Shown one piece after another: positions 24,701 to 35,367 of a DNA stretch of 64,000 nt. Source of the stretch: Branchiostoma lanceolatum (lineage: Eukaryota > Chordata > Leptocardii > Amphioxiformes > Branchiostomatidae); assembly GCF_035083965.1 (NCBI RefSeq), contig NC_089727.1, positions 11,475,501 to 11,539,500 on the forward strand, written 5' to 3'. The notes below the pieces were generated by a model that was not told the origin of the DNA, searched no databases, and saw only the letters and a list, made by a program, of their open reading frames with translations. The translations under genes and the position numbers were made by a program. Positions within the stretch are counted from its first letter, which is position 1. The number at the start of each line of letters is the position of its first letter.

Positions 24701-26045
24701 AGCCTTTTCCGTTTCTACAGCGATGTCCGACTCCCGTAGCTTCTTGATAAACTTCTGCTTGTAGAACCACTGTTTCTCCACATCCCCTCCACATTCAAGC
24801 TTCCCTACCCAGAACTTCAGACTCCCCTGAACACCTGCAATTACAGACGTCACATCACAAGAAGTATCACAGGAGTGGGGATGAGGATGGGAAAAAACTA
24901 TGCCAGCCAGATGCTTCTGTGCAAAAGAAATACTGTATCAAAAAGAAAGATGATACATGTACTAACATTATAAATAACTATGCCCACATTTTTACACTTG
25001 ATCCACTATCCTACCACTATCCTGTCAAAGCTTGACTTCTGGCCAATAGCAGCCTCACAGTTGAGCTCCTGGTTTCTTGGTGATTGGGAGACCCTGGTTC
25101 GAATCTGGGAGACCCTGGTTCGAATCCGGGAAGGGCATCCTGGTAGGAGCTGCATTCGTCTTTCGGAAGGGACGTAAATTAGGGGTCCCATGATTAAGGA
25201 GGTGCCTCAAGCATTACAACAACCTCATTACACAGATGGTTACCTACTGGCTGTACTTCAGATGACTCAGACTGCCACCCTGGCTTTGTCAGGAGTCAAT
25301 AAATGTGAACAGGCTATAATGTAGTTAACGTTACATGAAACATGTCCGAAGCCCAAGGGCTGACTGCCAAATTTTCCAATCTAACACAGCTGGATCAATA
25401 AAATTCTCATTTGATGGTTGTCATCATTTCTGATTTGTTTTCATATGATGTCTGGCGCAAACCGCTGGGAAGGGGTGGCACCAATATCCACTGAAACATG
25501 TCAGATATGTAACATTACATCAGTGTCACAGCCCATCCTTCATTTCAGATAACGTTGAATGTTTTGACTTTGAGAATTTCTATTTCAATAGACAAAAAAA
25601 TTGACTGAAGCAAGGAGGTAATCTAATAGAAACTCGTTGGATAAAGCTGTAAAATCTCATGTCGGTTTATGCTGAAAAAGCTCTTTAGCCACTGCTCAGT
25701 TCATAGCTTTCACTGTTTCAGTGATCTGGGTCATAAGTTATTGCCATCTGGACTTCGAACCTTGATCCTCAGATAAAAATGAACATTTCCTTTGCTGAAA
25801 CGGAAACGCTAAACGTCCTAAACCCCAACCAAGGAGATTATATAACTTCCTTGCTTCAACCAAGGACATTTAGAAGAAGTCTGTAGTAGACGCCACCCCG
25901 CCCCCACGATCATTATGGTAACGTTATGGTAGGAGATCCTGTAGTCTGTAACGTTACTTCACCGTGGCCTTGTGAACAACGTAACAACATCTCACTGACC
26001 TGCTCGTACTTCTTGGTCACTAGGCAGCTTCTGTTCAGCAGACAT
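21715..26045 (-). CDS. SAM-dependent methyltransferase, coclaurine N-methyltransferase / cyclopropane synthase family, eight exons, complete
   Basis: Exons in transcript order: 26045..26000, 24834..24659, 24301..24235, 23746..23682, 23121..22900, 22601..22401, 22181..22104, 21885..21715. Phases join throughout and give 341 residues. The start ATG opens MSAEQKLPSDQEVRAG. Family landmarks: YEVPTEYF and KYSCCYWPEG ahead of the fold, SAM-binding DLGCGWG (about 119-125), SNSQTQREYI, and SIEMFEHMRNYE spanning an exon junction (Glu189, Glu192, His193). Cyclopropane synthases usually have SxGMFEH; SIEMFEHM is the form seen in plant coclaurine N-methyltransferases, so N-methylation of a small amine is more likely than lipid cyclopropanation (inference). 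The C-terminus has WRMFFMFCSEVFQY and a Trp-rich end. The intron after exon 4 has a GC donor. No signal peptide, so probably cytosolic. Substrate unknown. Confidence 0.88.
23202..23441. mobile_element. Short DNA transposon with CAGGGCTCGAAATT ends
   Basis: Left end CAGGGCTCGAAATTCATC and right end ATTTCGAGCCCTG are inverted repeats. The interior is built of GGGTGCAC motifs in both orientations plus AGATAAAATAAAGTTGAAT. It lies in intron 4 of the methyltransferase gene. It shares its end sequence with the element at 5455..6358 and its interior with the broken copy at 23835..24180. No convincing target duplication. Confidence 0.6.
23835..24180. mobile_element. Second copy of the GGTGCAC element, split by a 50-bp-arm palindrome
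   Basis: The outer parts (AAATAGGTGCACAGAAAAAA, AAATAAAATAAAGTTGAATG and AACTTCAGTCTGTA, then ATCTAGGTGCACTGG) align with 23202..23441. Between them sits a perfect palindrome at 23955..24064: 50-bp arms beginning ATTGGCCAAATAGAGTC around a 10-base loop, followed by CTGGTAGAGTCTAC. The order shows that the palindrome inserted into an existing element (nested insertion). Confidence 0.6.
25060..25330 (+). repeat. tRNA-derived SINE with a duplicated B-box segment
   Basis: GGGAGACCCTGGTTCGAATC occurs twice in tandem (about 25087 and 25108). GGTTCGAATCC matches the Pol III B box. Downstream come GTCTTTCGGAAGGGACGTAA and GGGGTCCC, a module like that in many marine-animal SINEs, and a variable tail with AATAAATGTGAA. 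It lies in intron 1 of the methyltransferase gene. Family name not assigned. Confidence 0.6.
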
Positions 26046-26534
26046 CGCGACGCTATAACGTCTCCAAGACGTCCGAGTGATAGGACTAGTACTACAGTAT
26101 ATCCTCTGAGCTGAGGTCACAAGTACGGACCGAACAGCCTCGATCTAACGGTACCTTGACCCTGATCAGTGACCCCGACCATGACATACATAGATGAGGC
26201 AGCGTGCGTTTGAGGACACCTAGCGGTTGACCATAGAACCGTAGCCGAATAGCCGCATTACAGCAAAATCGTGACTCTTACACTGGTTTGCGTAGCAAAA
26301 CCATGTTGGAAGGGCGAAGGTCACAATTACAGGCATGCGCGGACGCCCCGGATGGTCCATTTTCATGCCATTTGATAGCCTCCATGCATAACCTTCTTGC
26401 AGGCCCAATGGATTGCAATGGATAGCTTGTATGTATAGCAATCTTGGGTTGCAAAAGCGACTTCTTTCTGCCAGTTGGATACGGTCTTCGCAACCGATAG
26501 ATCTGCTTGGAGATTAGCCATTTGAGCCTTTAAA

Positions 26535-26960
26535 GGTTAACCCTAATCCTAACCCTAGGTGTAAGGGTTAGGGTCAGGGTTAGGGTTAGGGCACAAGTTT
26601 CTTCAAATGGGCTCATTCGAAAGGTCTTTTGGCCAGGAGTTTAGGGTTGGGGTTAGGGTTAACTTTTAAAGACTCATAACTCGTTAAGAAAGCACGATAT
26701 TTGAAATCTGTTTTCAGTTTCAAACTCCTGGCCAAAAGACCTTTCGAATGAGCCCAAGCATGGCTCATTTGAGGACTTTTTCAACAAAGCTACCCGGGCT
26801 TAGCCCTGACGCGTAACTCGGAAACAAGGCACGATATTTGAAATCTGTTTTCAGTTTCAAACCCCTGGCTGAAAGACCTTTCGAATGGGCCCAAGCATGG
26901 CTCATTTGAAGAAACTTGTGCCCTAACCCTAACCCTAACCCCTAGGGCGTAACCCTAGCT
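26535..26960. repeat. Inverted TTAGGG arrays flanking a 137-bp duplicated unit
   Basis: Left: AACCCTAATCCTAACCCTAG then a degenerate TTAGGG run ending GGGCACAAGTTTCTTCAAAT. Right: the reverse complement, ATTTGAAGAAACTTGTGCCC then CCTAACCC repeats. Between them, CACGATATTTGAAATC...AAGCATGGCTCATTTGA occurs twice, about 137 bp apart, and the segment CATTCGAAAGGTCTTT occurs in both orientations. TTAGGG is the telomere repeat of deuterostomes. The block is about 490 bp upstream of the methyltransferase start codon. Confidence 0.8.
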
Positions 26961-27297
26961 TTTTTTTTAAAGTGTGTGGTCGATCAAATCTTCAATAAAA
27001 TGTTTTATTTCTACCTTGAATTCAAGATGTGTCTAAGATTTATTGTATATCATTTGTCTCATATCGTTTGATAATGGCATTAACTGATAGCAAAATAGGT
27101 CAGCGCCCAAAAACGCTCGTCGGGGTAATCTCAGTGAGGTAATCTGAGGAGGAGACGCACCTCATTAACTGAGTCAGTGATAGTGACTGATCATGAGTTA
27201 ATGAGTCACTATCGCGGACCGTTAAACCTTGATCTGATACAGATGCTTATCGTACGCAATGTCGAATCGTCCGTCAAGAAGGTACATGTTTTATGTT

Positions 27298-28800
27298 TAT
27301 TATCTTCGCCGAGTACTTGTACTCGGAGAAGATTATGTTTTCGGTTGAAAAATTTGTTGGGTGGGTCCGTATGTATGTCAGGGGCATAACTCAAGAAAGC
27401 TTCAATGAATCTTTATGATTTTTGGTAGGTGTGTAGTGGTTGTGCAAAGGAAGGTCAAGTTCGAAAATGGTTCACCTTGCGTTTTTCAACGGTACTGCAG
27501 CGGACTTTGCACTTTTTTGTGTTTGTATATAGGCAAAAAAGTGACGGAAACGTTCATGAATCTTCATGATTTTTTGCAGGAGTGTAAATGTTGTGAATAC
27601 AAAGGTCAAGTTTAAAAATGGTTTCCCTGACATTTTCCGTCGGTACTGCAGCGGGCTTTGTGTGGATGTGTATTTGTATGTCGCCAGCATAACTCGAGAA
27701 GCTGTTGATGGATCTGTATAATATTCAGTGGATGCGTAGGGTTTACAGAAAGGAAGGTCAAGTTTCATAATGGGCCTTCTAGCGGGTACCTAAGGTACTG
27801 CAGCGGAGCATAAACATTTTGGGGCATATTTTCTGAAAGTGCTGTGGTCATGATTTTTTTATGGTAGATAGTTCATGCCACAGAAAGTAAGTTATGTAAA
27901 TTTGGGCCCCCTAGCGGCTTGTTTAGAACTGCAGTGGGTGTTTTTGTTTTGACATTCGGACATGAATAACTTGAGAATGGGTCGACAGATCGTCGTTATG
28001 TTTGGTATGTAGAGTGCTTAGATGGTACTTCACATAATCAATGACTAATTATGCAAATAAGGAGCTTATTTGCATAATTAGAAATGAAAGTTTGTTAACC
28101 CACTACATTTCATTATGGGGAATGGGACAGTGTCAGGTCATGTAAACAGATGGCCTTGCATGAACGTACATGTAGGTCAAATAAATAAACAGATGAGCCA
28201 CCCACTTTTCTCCAAGCAGAGGTGTGGGTCCAGCTGGTTTTTAACGTGTTCAGTTCAGGCATTTTTGTTCAACACGGTTGGCGACATAACTAAAAGAGGA
28301 CAAAATAGAAAGCCTGACAAAAACACCTAAAAACACGTCAAAAACCAGCCAGACCCACTCCTCTGCTTGGAGAGTACACTGCACCAAAACTGCACCACTG
28401 CTAGGTGCGGAAAAGTCACATGTACTATGTCTTTCAAGATGTGTATGATATGGAATAAAGATTTAATCTATTCAAATATATTGACTGTGCCATTTCATCA
28501 TCACTTTCAGCTTACAACACTGCAATATCGAACCTTTGTGGCCCATATAATATCAACATACTCATATTTTTCATGACCAGTTATAACGTATATCAGCACA
28601 CTAGACACATATACTAGTCCTGTACCACCAAATGATTTTCAACCCTTTCTAGACTGGACTCATTCGCCCCATCATAACTTCCAAATGGTATGGTGCATGA
28701 TCAAATTTGCAGGGGGTGATAAGCATGTAAATATCAGTCACTCTCCATAATAAGCCTTGATTATTTGGCGAAGATAATGTGTTCGTGGAACTCTAGTTCT
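27298..28800 (+). repeat. Dispersed repeat copy with TTATCTTCGCC / GGCGAAGATAA ends
   Basis: Begins TTATCTTCGCCGAGTAC and ends TTTGGCGAAGATAATGTG followed by GTTCGTGGAACTCTAG. Inside, a 160-180 bp module is repeated: AGCATAACTCAAGAA, ATGAATCTTTATGATTTTTG, AAGGTCAAGTT..AAAATGG, GGTACTGCAGCGG. It also holds TTTGGGCCCCCTAGCGGCTT (about 27900) and TAATTATGCAAATAAG..CTTATTTGCATAATTA (about 28050). A palindromic MITE copy has inserted at 28206..28377. The open frames are not supported as genes. Confidence 0.6.
28206..28377. mobile_element. Diverged copy of the CCAAGCAGAG palindromic MITE
   Basis: TCTCCAAGCAGAGGTGTGGG and its partner CACTCCTCTGCTTGGAGAG bound arms sharing CAGCTGGTTTTTAACGTG / CACGTCAAAAACCAGC with the near-perfect copy at 20043..20235. 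The arms carry many mismatches and no target duplication is visible, so this insertion is older. It sits inside the repeat at 27298..28800. Confidence 0.7.
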
Positions 28801-29724
28801 ATATAAAAAGGGTAAAATTCCATAAGTTGACAGACAGAGGATGACAAAATCATCATTGGCATGGAAAATCTATAAGGGAAATATAACATAGCAAACCTGA
28901 TGTATATGCAACTGCACATACTTATCTCTAGTTGAAAAATGCTTTCACGGCAACGTTTCATGAACGTATTCAAGATGTATTGCAGTTGGCCGCGTCTGTG
29001 GGTTACAATAGCTCTTGTCCATTGAAATCAGAAAAAAATACAAAGGTTGAACCAGTATCTGCATTATAACATTTACATCTGCATAATAGATAATATTACA
29101 TTCCCACGATTCCATACGAGTTTCTGAAGGCACATAATGAAAACTGCCGTGGATAAAAATGCCGACAAAATATCCTTTACTTGAACGTCGGCTGAAAGGG
29201 AATCTTACTACATTAGATTATAGCTTCAATACACCAACTTATATCGACCAATAAGACCTAGACATCATCAAAGTGACATTTATGACATTATATTATATCA
29301 TAATAAAATGATGTTTAACGGTCTGATGAAAACATTACATTACAGCATAGTATGATATCATATCATATCATAGTATATCATAGTATATCATAGAATTCAT
29401 AACATTATAGAATGGTTACATTGATAGATTACAGATTATACAACGCCGTAACACTACGTTTCATAAAAGTTATCAGTACCCTGTACTTGCAATGTACAGA
29501 AGTGTGTGCTTCTCTCTGCACACCGTGATCTCTGACGACTAAGATATTACATGTACTATTTCGTGTTTATTCAAAATGTCTTGTATTTTTATATCTTCAT
29601 AATCATCATCGTCTGTCCCCCAAGGGTTCGGGTCAGATTCTGCTCTGTATTATCTGTATCGTGCCAGACATCATTAAAGTTTATGCACAGCCCAACACTG
29701 CGTGTTGTCTATGCAAGCTAGATA
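28801..29724. other. Intergenic, nothing recognised
   Basis: AT-rich sequence with a short ATATCATATCAT microsatellite at about 29350..29390. No exon, RNA gene or transposon end could be supported. Confidence 0.6.
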
Positions 29725-30230
29725 TTCCTTATTATCTCCATGAAAAATGGAGATATTGTTTTTGGCGTGTCTGTCTGTCTGTCTGTCTGTGTTTCAGGAC
29801 TATTGTAGTCAGCATAACTCAAGAACCTCTGGATGGATTACGATGATATTTGGTATGTGGGCGGGTGTTGTGGAGCCGAAATTCATGGTCAATTTTGGGC
29901 CCCCAGGTATGTGACCTTGGTACTGCAGCAGAACTTCATATTTTTGTATATTTTGAACTGGACGTGCTATGGTCTTGATTTTTGGGTGGCAGATAGCCTG
30001 TGATGTAATAAAGACGTGGTGTAGGTTTAGGCCCCCTAGCAGCTTGCTCTAGAGCTGTAGGGGGGTTATTGTGAAAATCTTCTAAGGAGAATTACTGAAC
30101 AAAGGAACAACGGATTTCCATGATATTTAGTATGCAGGTAGCTTAGACAGAGATATACACAATGAAGTGCAAATTATGCATGAATAGAATTGTTCATGGA
30201 GATATGAGGTCGCGGAACTCTTGTTGATAC
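29725..30230 (+). repeat. Second copy of the CATAACTCAAGAA / GGCCCCCTAGC family
   Basis: Starts TTATCTCCATGAAAAATGGAGAT and ends TTCATGGAGATATGAGGTCG then CGGAACTCTTGTTG. The body has GTCAGCATAACTCAAGAACC, GGATTACGATGATATTTGGT, TTGGTACTGCAGCAG and GGCCCCCTAGCAGCTTG, matching 27298..28800 in order. A (CTGT)n run is at about 29769..29790. Non-coding. Confidence 0.6.
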
Positions 30231-30403
30231 ATGCATCTAGATACATATGTATATTACTAGTAGGTCACGTGTCACGGTCATTGGGGCTAGCCAAAACTAT
30301 CACGCAAGGAACCGTCCAGGGAGGACTGAGAAAGAGGGGTAGGCAACGGGAAAGACGGGAGAATGATATCAGCAGCGAATGGACAGCCATTACACTAATA
30401 TAG
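30221..30403 (+). mobile_element. Decayed LINE ORF2 C-terminal fragment
   Basis: The frame reads LVGHVSRSLGLAKTITQGTV, then GLRKRGRQRERRENDISSEW and TAITLI before a stop. This resembles the C-terminal tail common in LINE reverse transcriptase proteins (GxxxGxRxRGRQRxRWxDNIxxWTGL), here with changed key Trp positions. It is a short 5'-truncated relic with no reverse transcriptase domain left. Confidence 0.55.
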
Positions 30404-30597
30404 TGCAACATTAACAAAAAAACAGATCTTCCGTGGTGCCCCAACGGTCAAATCTTTAGAAAAATGGATATAGCTGAGATGAGGTCTGATAATAGCACAA
30501 GCAACCAGCCCACATTTCGTACTGTACATTCAAAATTAGTAGTCAGAAATGTCGATACCGCTCAACAACATACATGATCGCCAGTAACTTATCAGAC

Positions 30598-33500
30598 TTA
30601 AACCGCGGTTTCCTCCTCAACTGTTTCTTTCTCATTGTTACTTGTAGGCGAGGCTGAGATCTCCTCGTATTTGCAAAGACCCCTATCATTCAAGATAAAA
30701 ACCACTGTCAGCAGAAACCCATGGGACGCGTTCAGAATAACGAAGACATACTCAAGAGCTGGACTGTGAACAAAAGGGACAATGAAGCCCAGCATCCAGG
30801 GGAGCCCCATCACGACGGTCATGCGCACACAGAACCACGCTTTGGCGGCGATGCCCTTCAACCCGTCGTTGTTGGCACCGACACATCCACACATACTACA
30901 GAGGATGCGGGCTGCGAAACAGGCATTTGTAAACAGAACAAGGGCGACGGGAACGCCGAAGGCGACAACACTTGCCATCGGGTCCCCAATCCAGCAATGT
31001 GCTCCGCCGTACCCAACTTCAACAGAGCTACCAGGAGAGAAGTCCATGAAGGCTGTGATACCAACAATCACAGCCGGCGCTCCCCAGCTGTAGAGGAAGA
31101 AGCACCAGGGCTTTTTGTTTGCCGCTAAGGGGCTGTCAGAGAAGTGCAGGTACAGATCAAACGCCAGGGCGCTCATGGTGCAGAAAGAGACCAATAGGAG
31201 AAGGTGTATGGCGATTGCAAAGGCGATGCAAACTGGTCCTGGTAAGATTATAACTCTAACGACGAACAGAACTGCAGCCGACACAAGAGACAGGACTACC
31301 TGAAGTTTGAGTTTCCCATCCAAAGGACGGAGGCGTTTTTTACCCATAGAGTAAATGGTAAAGATGACAGCTGAAATGGCTGAAAGGCAAATGAGTGCCA
31401 GCGTCAAATATTCCTGCACGTTGTCACCGCTAGATTCAGTTGTCTCCGTGGGCTCGCGGTACTTGTACCATGGGTCGTTGTCTGGAAAGCAATCCACACA
31501 GACGTACATGGTAACTCCGGCGGGGACGACATAGTATGAAGGACAGGACATGTTGGCCACCTTGACGAAAACCCTCCCGTTAGGGTGCTTGGTGTACTCA
31601 GAGGGCGCAAATGCAATGCTACCTACTTGGCACTTGGGCGGCTTGGTTGAAGCGACATCTGTGGTTTTGATCGCTGCCAAAGTTTGGGGCGCAGTAGTGG
31701 ATACAGCATCAGGTAACGCTGTGCAGATACCCGTCATAGGGTTGTAAAGGCTATTCGGAGGGCACAGGGCAGTTTCATTGTCCATCCCAGGGACCGACTG
31801 GTTGGTGCTCAAGGCTATCAACTTGGTAAGAGGGAGGCAAAAAGGAGAACACACTTCGAACCATTTCCTCCCGGGCCCACCCAACCCACAAGAAAGGTTT
31901 CTCGCAGCAAATGCTGGAGGAATCCCTCCACAAACCGCACAGTCAACGTTCCGGTAAGTGTTGTGCTTGTCGTGAACAAACGCTGCTTTTGAAGGGCATG
32001 TATCGTTTGAACAAGAACCATTTGCGCGCGACTTCTCTGATTGAGGAAAACACATCCTTGGCGAATATTTCACATCATCACCTGGTGTATAAAATACCTC
32101 GACAGCTGGACAGTCAGACCTAGCTTCACTAATGTCGTTTACAGTACGAGCGCTACCGTTAGCAGATCTACAGTACAGACCAGAGTCCCAGAAGACAACC
32201 TGGCCTAGTGGGACATTGTTACAGATGGCACAGAAGACGTTTCTGTAAGTCGCCACGCCAGACATGCTATCTCTAACGGGCACTAAGGACAGTACAGTGT
32301 CCAGGTTTCCATGGTCTGGTGGTGCTTCCACGCATGCGCTCCTGATGACGCTGTCGGCCCATGAGTCGGGGCAGGTGGCCACCATCCAGTAGGACGAGCC
32401 GAAAAACTCGTTCCCAGTGACGCATTCGAAGGACAAGGGAGCAGGCAGCTGTCCCTCGGTCAGGTCTCCACACGTTTCTCTGTGGAAAAAAAGAAGACGA
32501 AATAATGTAGTGCTAGCAAAATACAACGTTTACCTACATACCTAAATAAGGTGCAACGGTACATCCAAATAGAAACTCCTTGTCCCCCTTTCTTACTTCA
32601 GACACAAAACTTTTCTTATCTCAAGCTCCAATTAAAGAAAAATCGATGGGCGTTTTTATGAAATCAAACTGTGGCAGGTGTAAAACGACTTCAGTCTTTC
32701 GTACAGCAGAGACACAAATATATCATTACTGTGATTTTTCACATTCCCTTCCCGGATCCCCTCCCAAGTCTCTTTCTTTAATTTAGTTAATTTGGTTGCG
32801 TGTTCCAGGAGTCAGCTTTCATTTGAGCTCTGTCAACGCCCGCGCGCATGGAACGGACTACTTTCTCTCGCGGAAGGAAAAGAAAACTGCATAGAACTCT
32901 CGGCATGGCGTGCCGGCTGAGTAAGTTGAAGAATAATAGTATGGACGAGGAAAGTTACCCATCGTCCACTTTTGAAATGGAACATTCTTTCAGAAATTTG
33001 CTTACGTGAAATCCGGACAGCAGTCGTTGAAGAGTGCACAATGGGAGTCACAGTGGCACGTCTGTGTGTCCTCCTCGGCGCGCTGAAGGCACCGTCCCGC
33101 ACAGGTCTCCTCCGGGCACTTCTCCCGCACAGCCTCTCCGGGCTCTGGTGAGAGAGGACAACGGGTGGTTAGGTGGCACCGCAGGCTCGTAAAGACAGCG
33201 TTCGAACGTACACTGACACATGCATGTGCTAGCTTCAAGTGTACAACAAAGAAGTACCTACTCATGTGGGACGGACAGAGCTGATACGTATGGAGAAATA
33301 TGTCTACTTGTTGATAGAGTAGATTAGACATTCATTTCTGGAAGGTGTACCTGTACAAGTAGGAACGGCGCACTCAGCTGTGCGGGCTGGAGCAGCGCTG
33401 GTGTAGCACCAAGGACGGGCCCTGCCGTCGGGGTTGCGGCAGTAGTTGTCGTGCCCCCACCGCATGTCACCAGGGATCGGGTACACCGCGTTGATGTTGC

Positions 33501-35367
33501 CGGAATCAGGCACGGAATGCCACGATAGGCAGGGGACGTTGTTGTGAGCGACGTTCACTGTCCCAACGTAGCTCACACCCTTGTCGGCTTCGTACGCACA
33601 GGTTGCCAATCCCTTGAAAGCTAAACATATCACGTGAATAGATACATTACACACCTCATATTGGTATAGCTACCGTTCAGTGGAGTATTAAATATTCTTT
33701 ACAAATGTTTTCTGTATATTGGCACAGGGCAAAACGTAGAAAATCAAGAAAACAAGCCCAAATAGTCCAGAAGTTCAAAAGAGTATATGAAAAGCATTTG
33801 TATTGATTTTGGCTGAAAATACAGAGTTGAAAATGTGGATCTTTTAAAGTTGGAACAGCTAATTTTGTTTGCCCTGCCTTCGTGAAGGGATCCATTAAAA
33901 AGTTATCCGGAAGAGGGTTCAGGTACATTTTCATTTCTGTTAAATATATCATCTTCCACCCTTTTATTTGTAGACGTCCGGTTTGTCGGACCAAACTCTA
34001 ATAAATAACCCCCACAGCCGCTCGTGACTACTGAAAAGGGTCGGCCAGTAGACAATACTAACCTGGATCCAGTTCGCAGATGAAAGAATGAGAAGAAGCA
34101 CACGGTGTGCCAATCCATTCTTTACTCGGAAGAAGAACCGCGCAGCTGAAGTTCCCAGGATGTCCCGGGGCCCACTGCGGACCCCCGAAGACGTGCCAGA
34201 CCGCCTCCCTCTCCTCCGCGTCCTGCCACACACCCCGCTCGTTCCGCCGGAGTCCCATCCAGACCGGGCCGTCACTGTGGAATAAGTATAGATTCATATT
34301 GATAATGTGATGAATTGGTAAGGTGCGAGCTTGAGGGAATCAAAGTCATACTATATCAATCAATGAATGGATGGTTTATTAACATTTCAAATCTCAAATT
34401 TCAACTGACAATGAATGATAATCAGTGTTGGGAGCTATATTTATCAGTGGAGGTTGTATTGTGAGCTACTGCAGAGCCGGCGAGAAATCTAAAATACAAG
34501 CCAAATCATGCAGTTTCTGTACATTTTCTAAACCATGGCCACTATCCGTCTTTAGCCACCTTATCCGGTACGGAATTAATCGCAAAATAGTGGCACAACG
34601 TAATTAAGTCTTCGAGCTTACCACTGAAGTTATGGCTATGTCAACACGGTCATACTACGGTTTCCAAGCAGAGGTTGTATGCCCCGTTCAGTTTTGCCCG
34701 TACTAGCCTATGATAAGAAGGTCACAAAAAACAGTCCCCCCAACAACCTCTGCTTGGCGTGTCACACGAGTGCACTACGAGAAAAATGTGTGTCATGAAT
34801 ATCTTTTTGGTCTGTTTTTGGCTAAAAACGGTGTTCAATAATCTACTAATATTTCTGCGTGACGTAAACAGTTGTGATCAGGTGGAAATAACCTTACCTG
34901 TTGAGGCAGCCGCTTAACTGTTGAAGCGTTTCATACTCGTAGAAGTCTCTGGGCCAGGCAACAGCGGCGCCATGTCGTGCACATGTGGCCTGCGCCTTGT
35001 GGTACACCGCGCGCTCCTCCACTAACAGGTAAACTTTGCTCATTGCCTGTGTCCAGCGTCCTGGGCCGCGGCATTGTACCAAAGTTACCCTAGCATCAAC
35101 TGAAACAAGTGTAGTACGTGATTCAAGTAGTAGCTGCTCGGTAATATCGACAAAGCAAATCCGACGCACGTGATAGATCATTGAGTGCGACACATTGTAG
35201 CGGTTCATAAGACAACAAAAACAAATAAATTCAACAATAAAGTATCGCGCTAGCTCAGGAGTATATATACACAAACAAAAGTACATATAGACATATGCAA
35301 CGTTTAACTAACCTAGTATATTTGTTCCACTGAGGAACAAACCCAGCAGACAGAATACCGTCGTCAT
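30598..35367 (-). CDS. Seven-transmembrane receptor with C-type lectin, kringle and somatomedin B domains, six exons, complete
   Basis: Exons in transcript order: 35367..35313, 35099..34898, 34274..34063, 33620..33351, 33144..33006, 32479..30598; phases join and give 919 residues. Residues 1-18 are a signal peptide (MTTVFCLLGLFLSGTN). The C-type lectin domain (about 20-157) is split over two exons, with CARHGAAVAWP, PVWMGLRRNE, PGNFSCAVLLPSKEW and HSFICEL. The kringle (157-247) shows PCLSWH, NYCRNPDGRARPWCYT and CAVPTC. The somatomedin B domain (247-293) has CAGRC, CHCDSHC, NDCCPDF. A Cys-rich stalk follows with two TYRNVxCAxC motifs. Seven helices span about 650-890, with a GMW-like MGLPWMLGF in TM6 and NASHGFLLTVVFILN in TM7; the core looks Methuselah-like or adhesion-like (class B). 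No GPS cleavage motif precedes TM1. The cytoplasmic tail is 29 residues, ending ETAV, a possible PDZ ligand. Ligand unknown; extracellular binding is inferred. Confidence 0.88.
34661..34757. mobile_element. Short CCAAGCAGAG MITE in receptor intron 2
   Basis: TTTCCAAGCAGAGGTTGT and ACAACCTCTGCTTGG are inverted ends about 97 bp apart. They match the ends of the palindrome at 20043..20235. It lies in the intron that splits the lectin domain. Confidence 0.6.

Noticed and set aside
30721..31128. Plus-strand open frames opposite the receptor 7TM exon
   Set aside because: Antisense shadows of a strongly supported coding exon.
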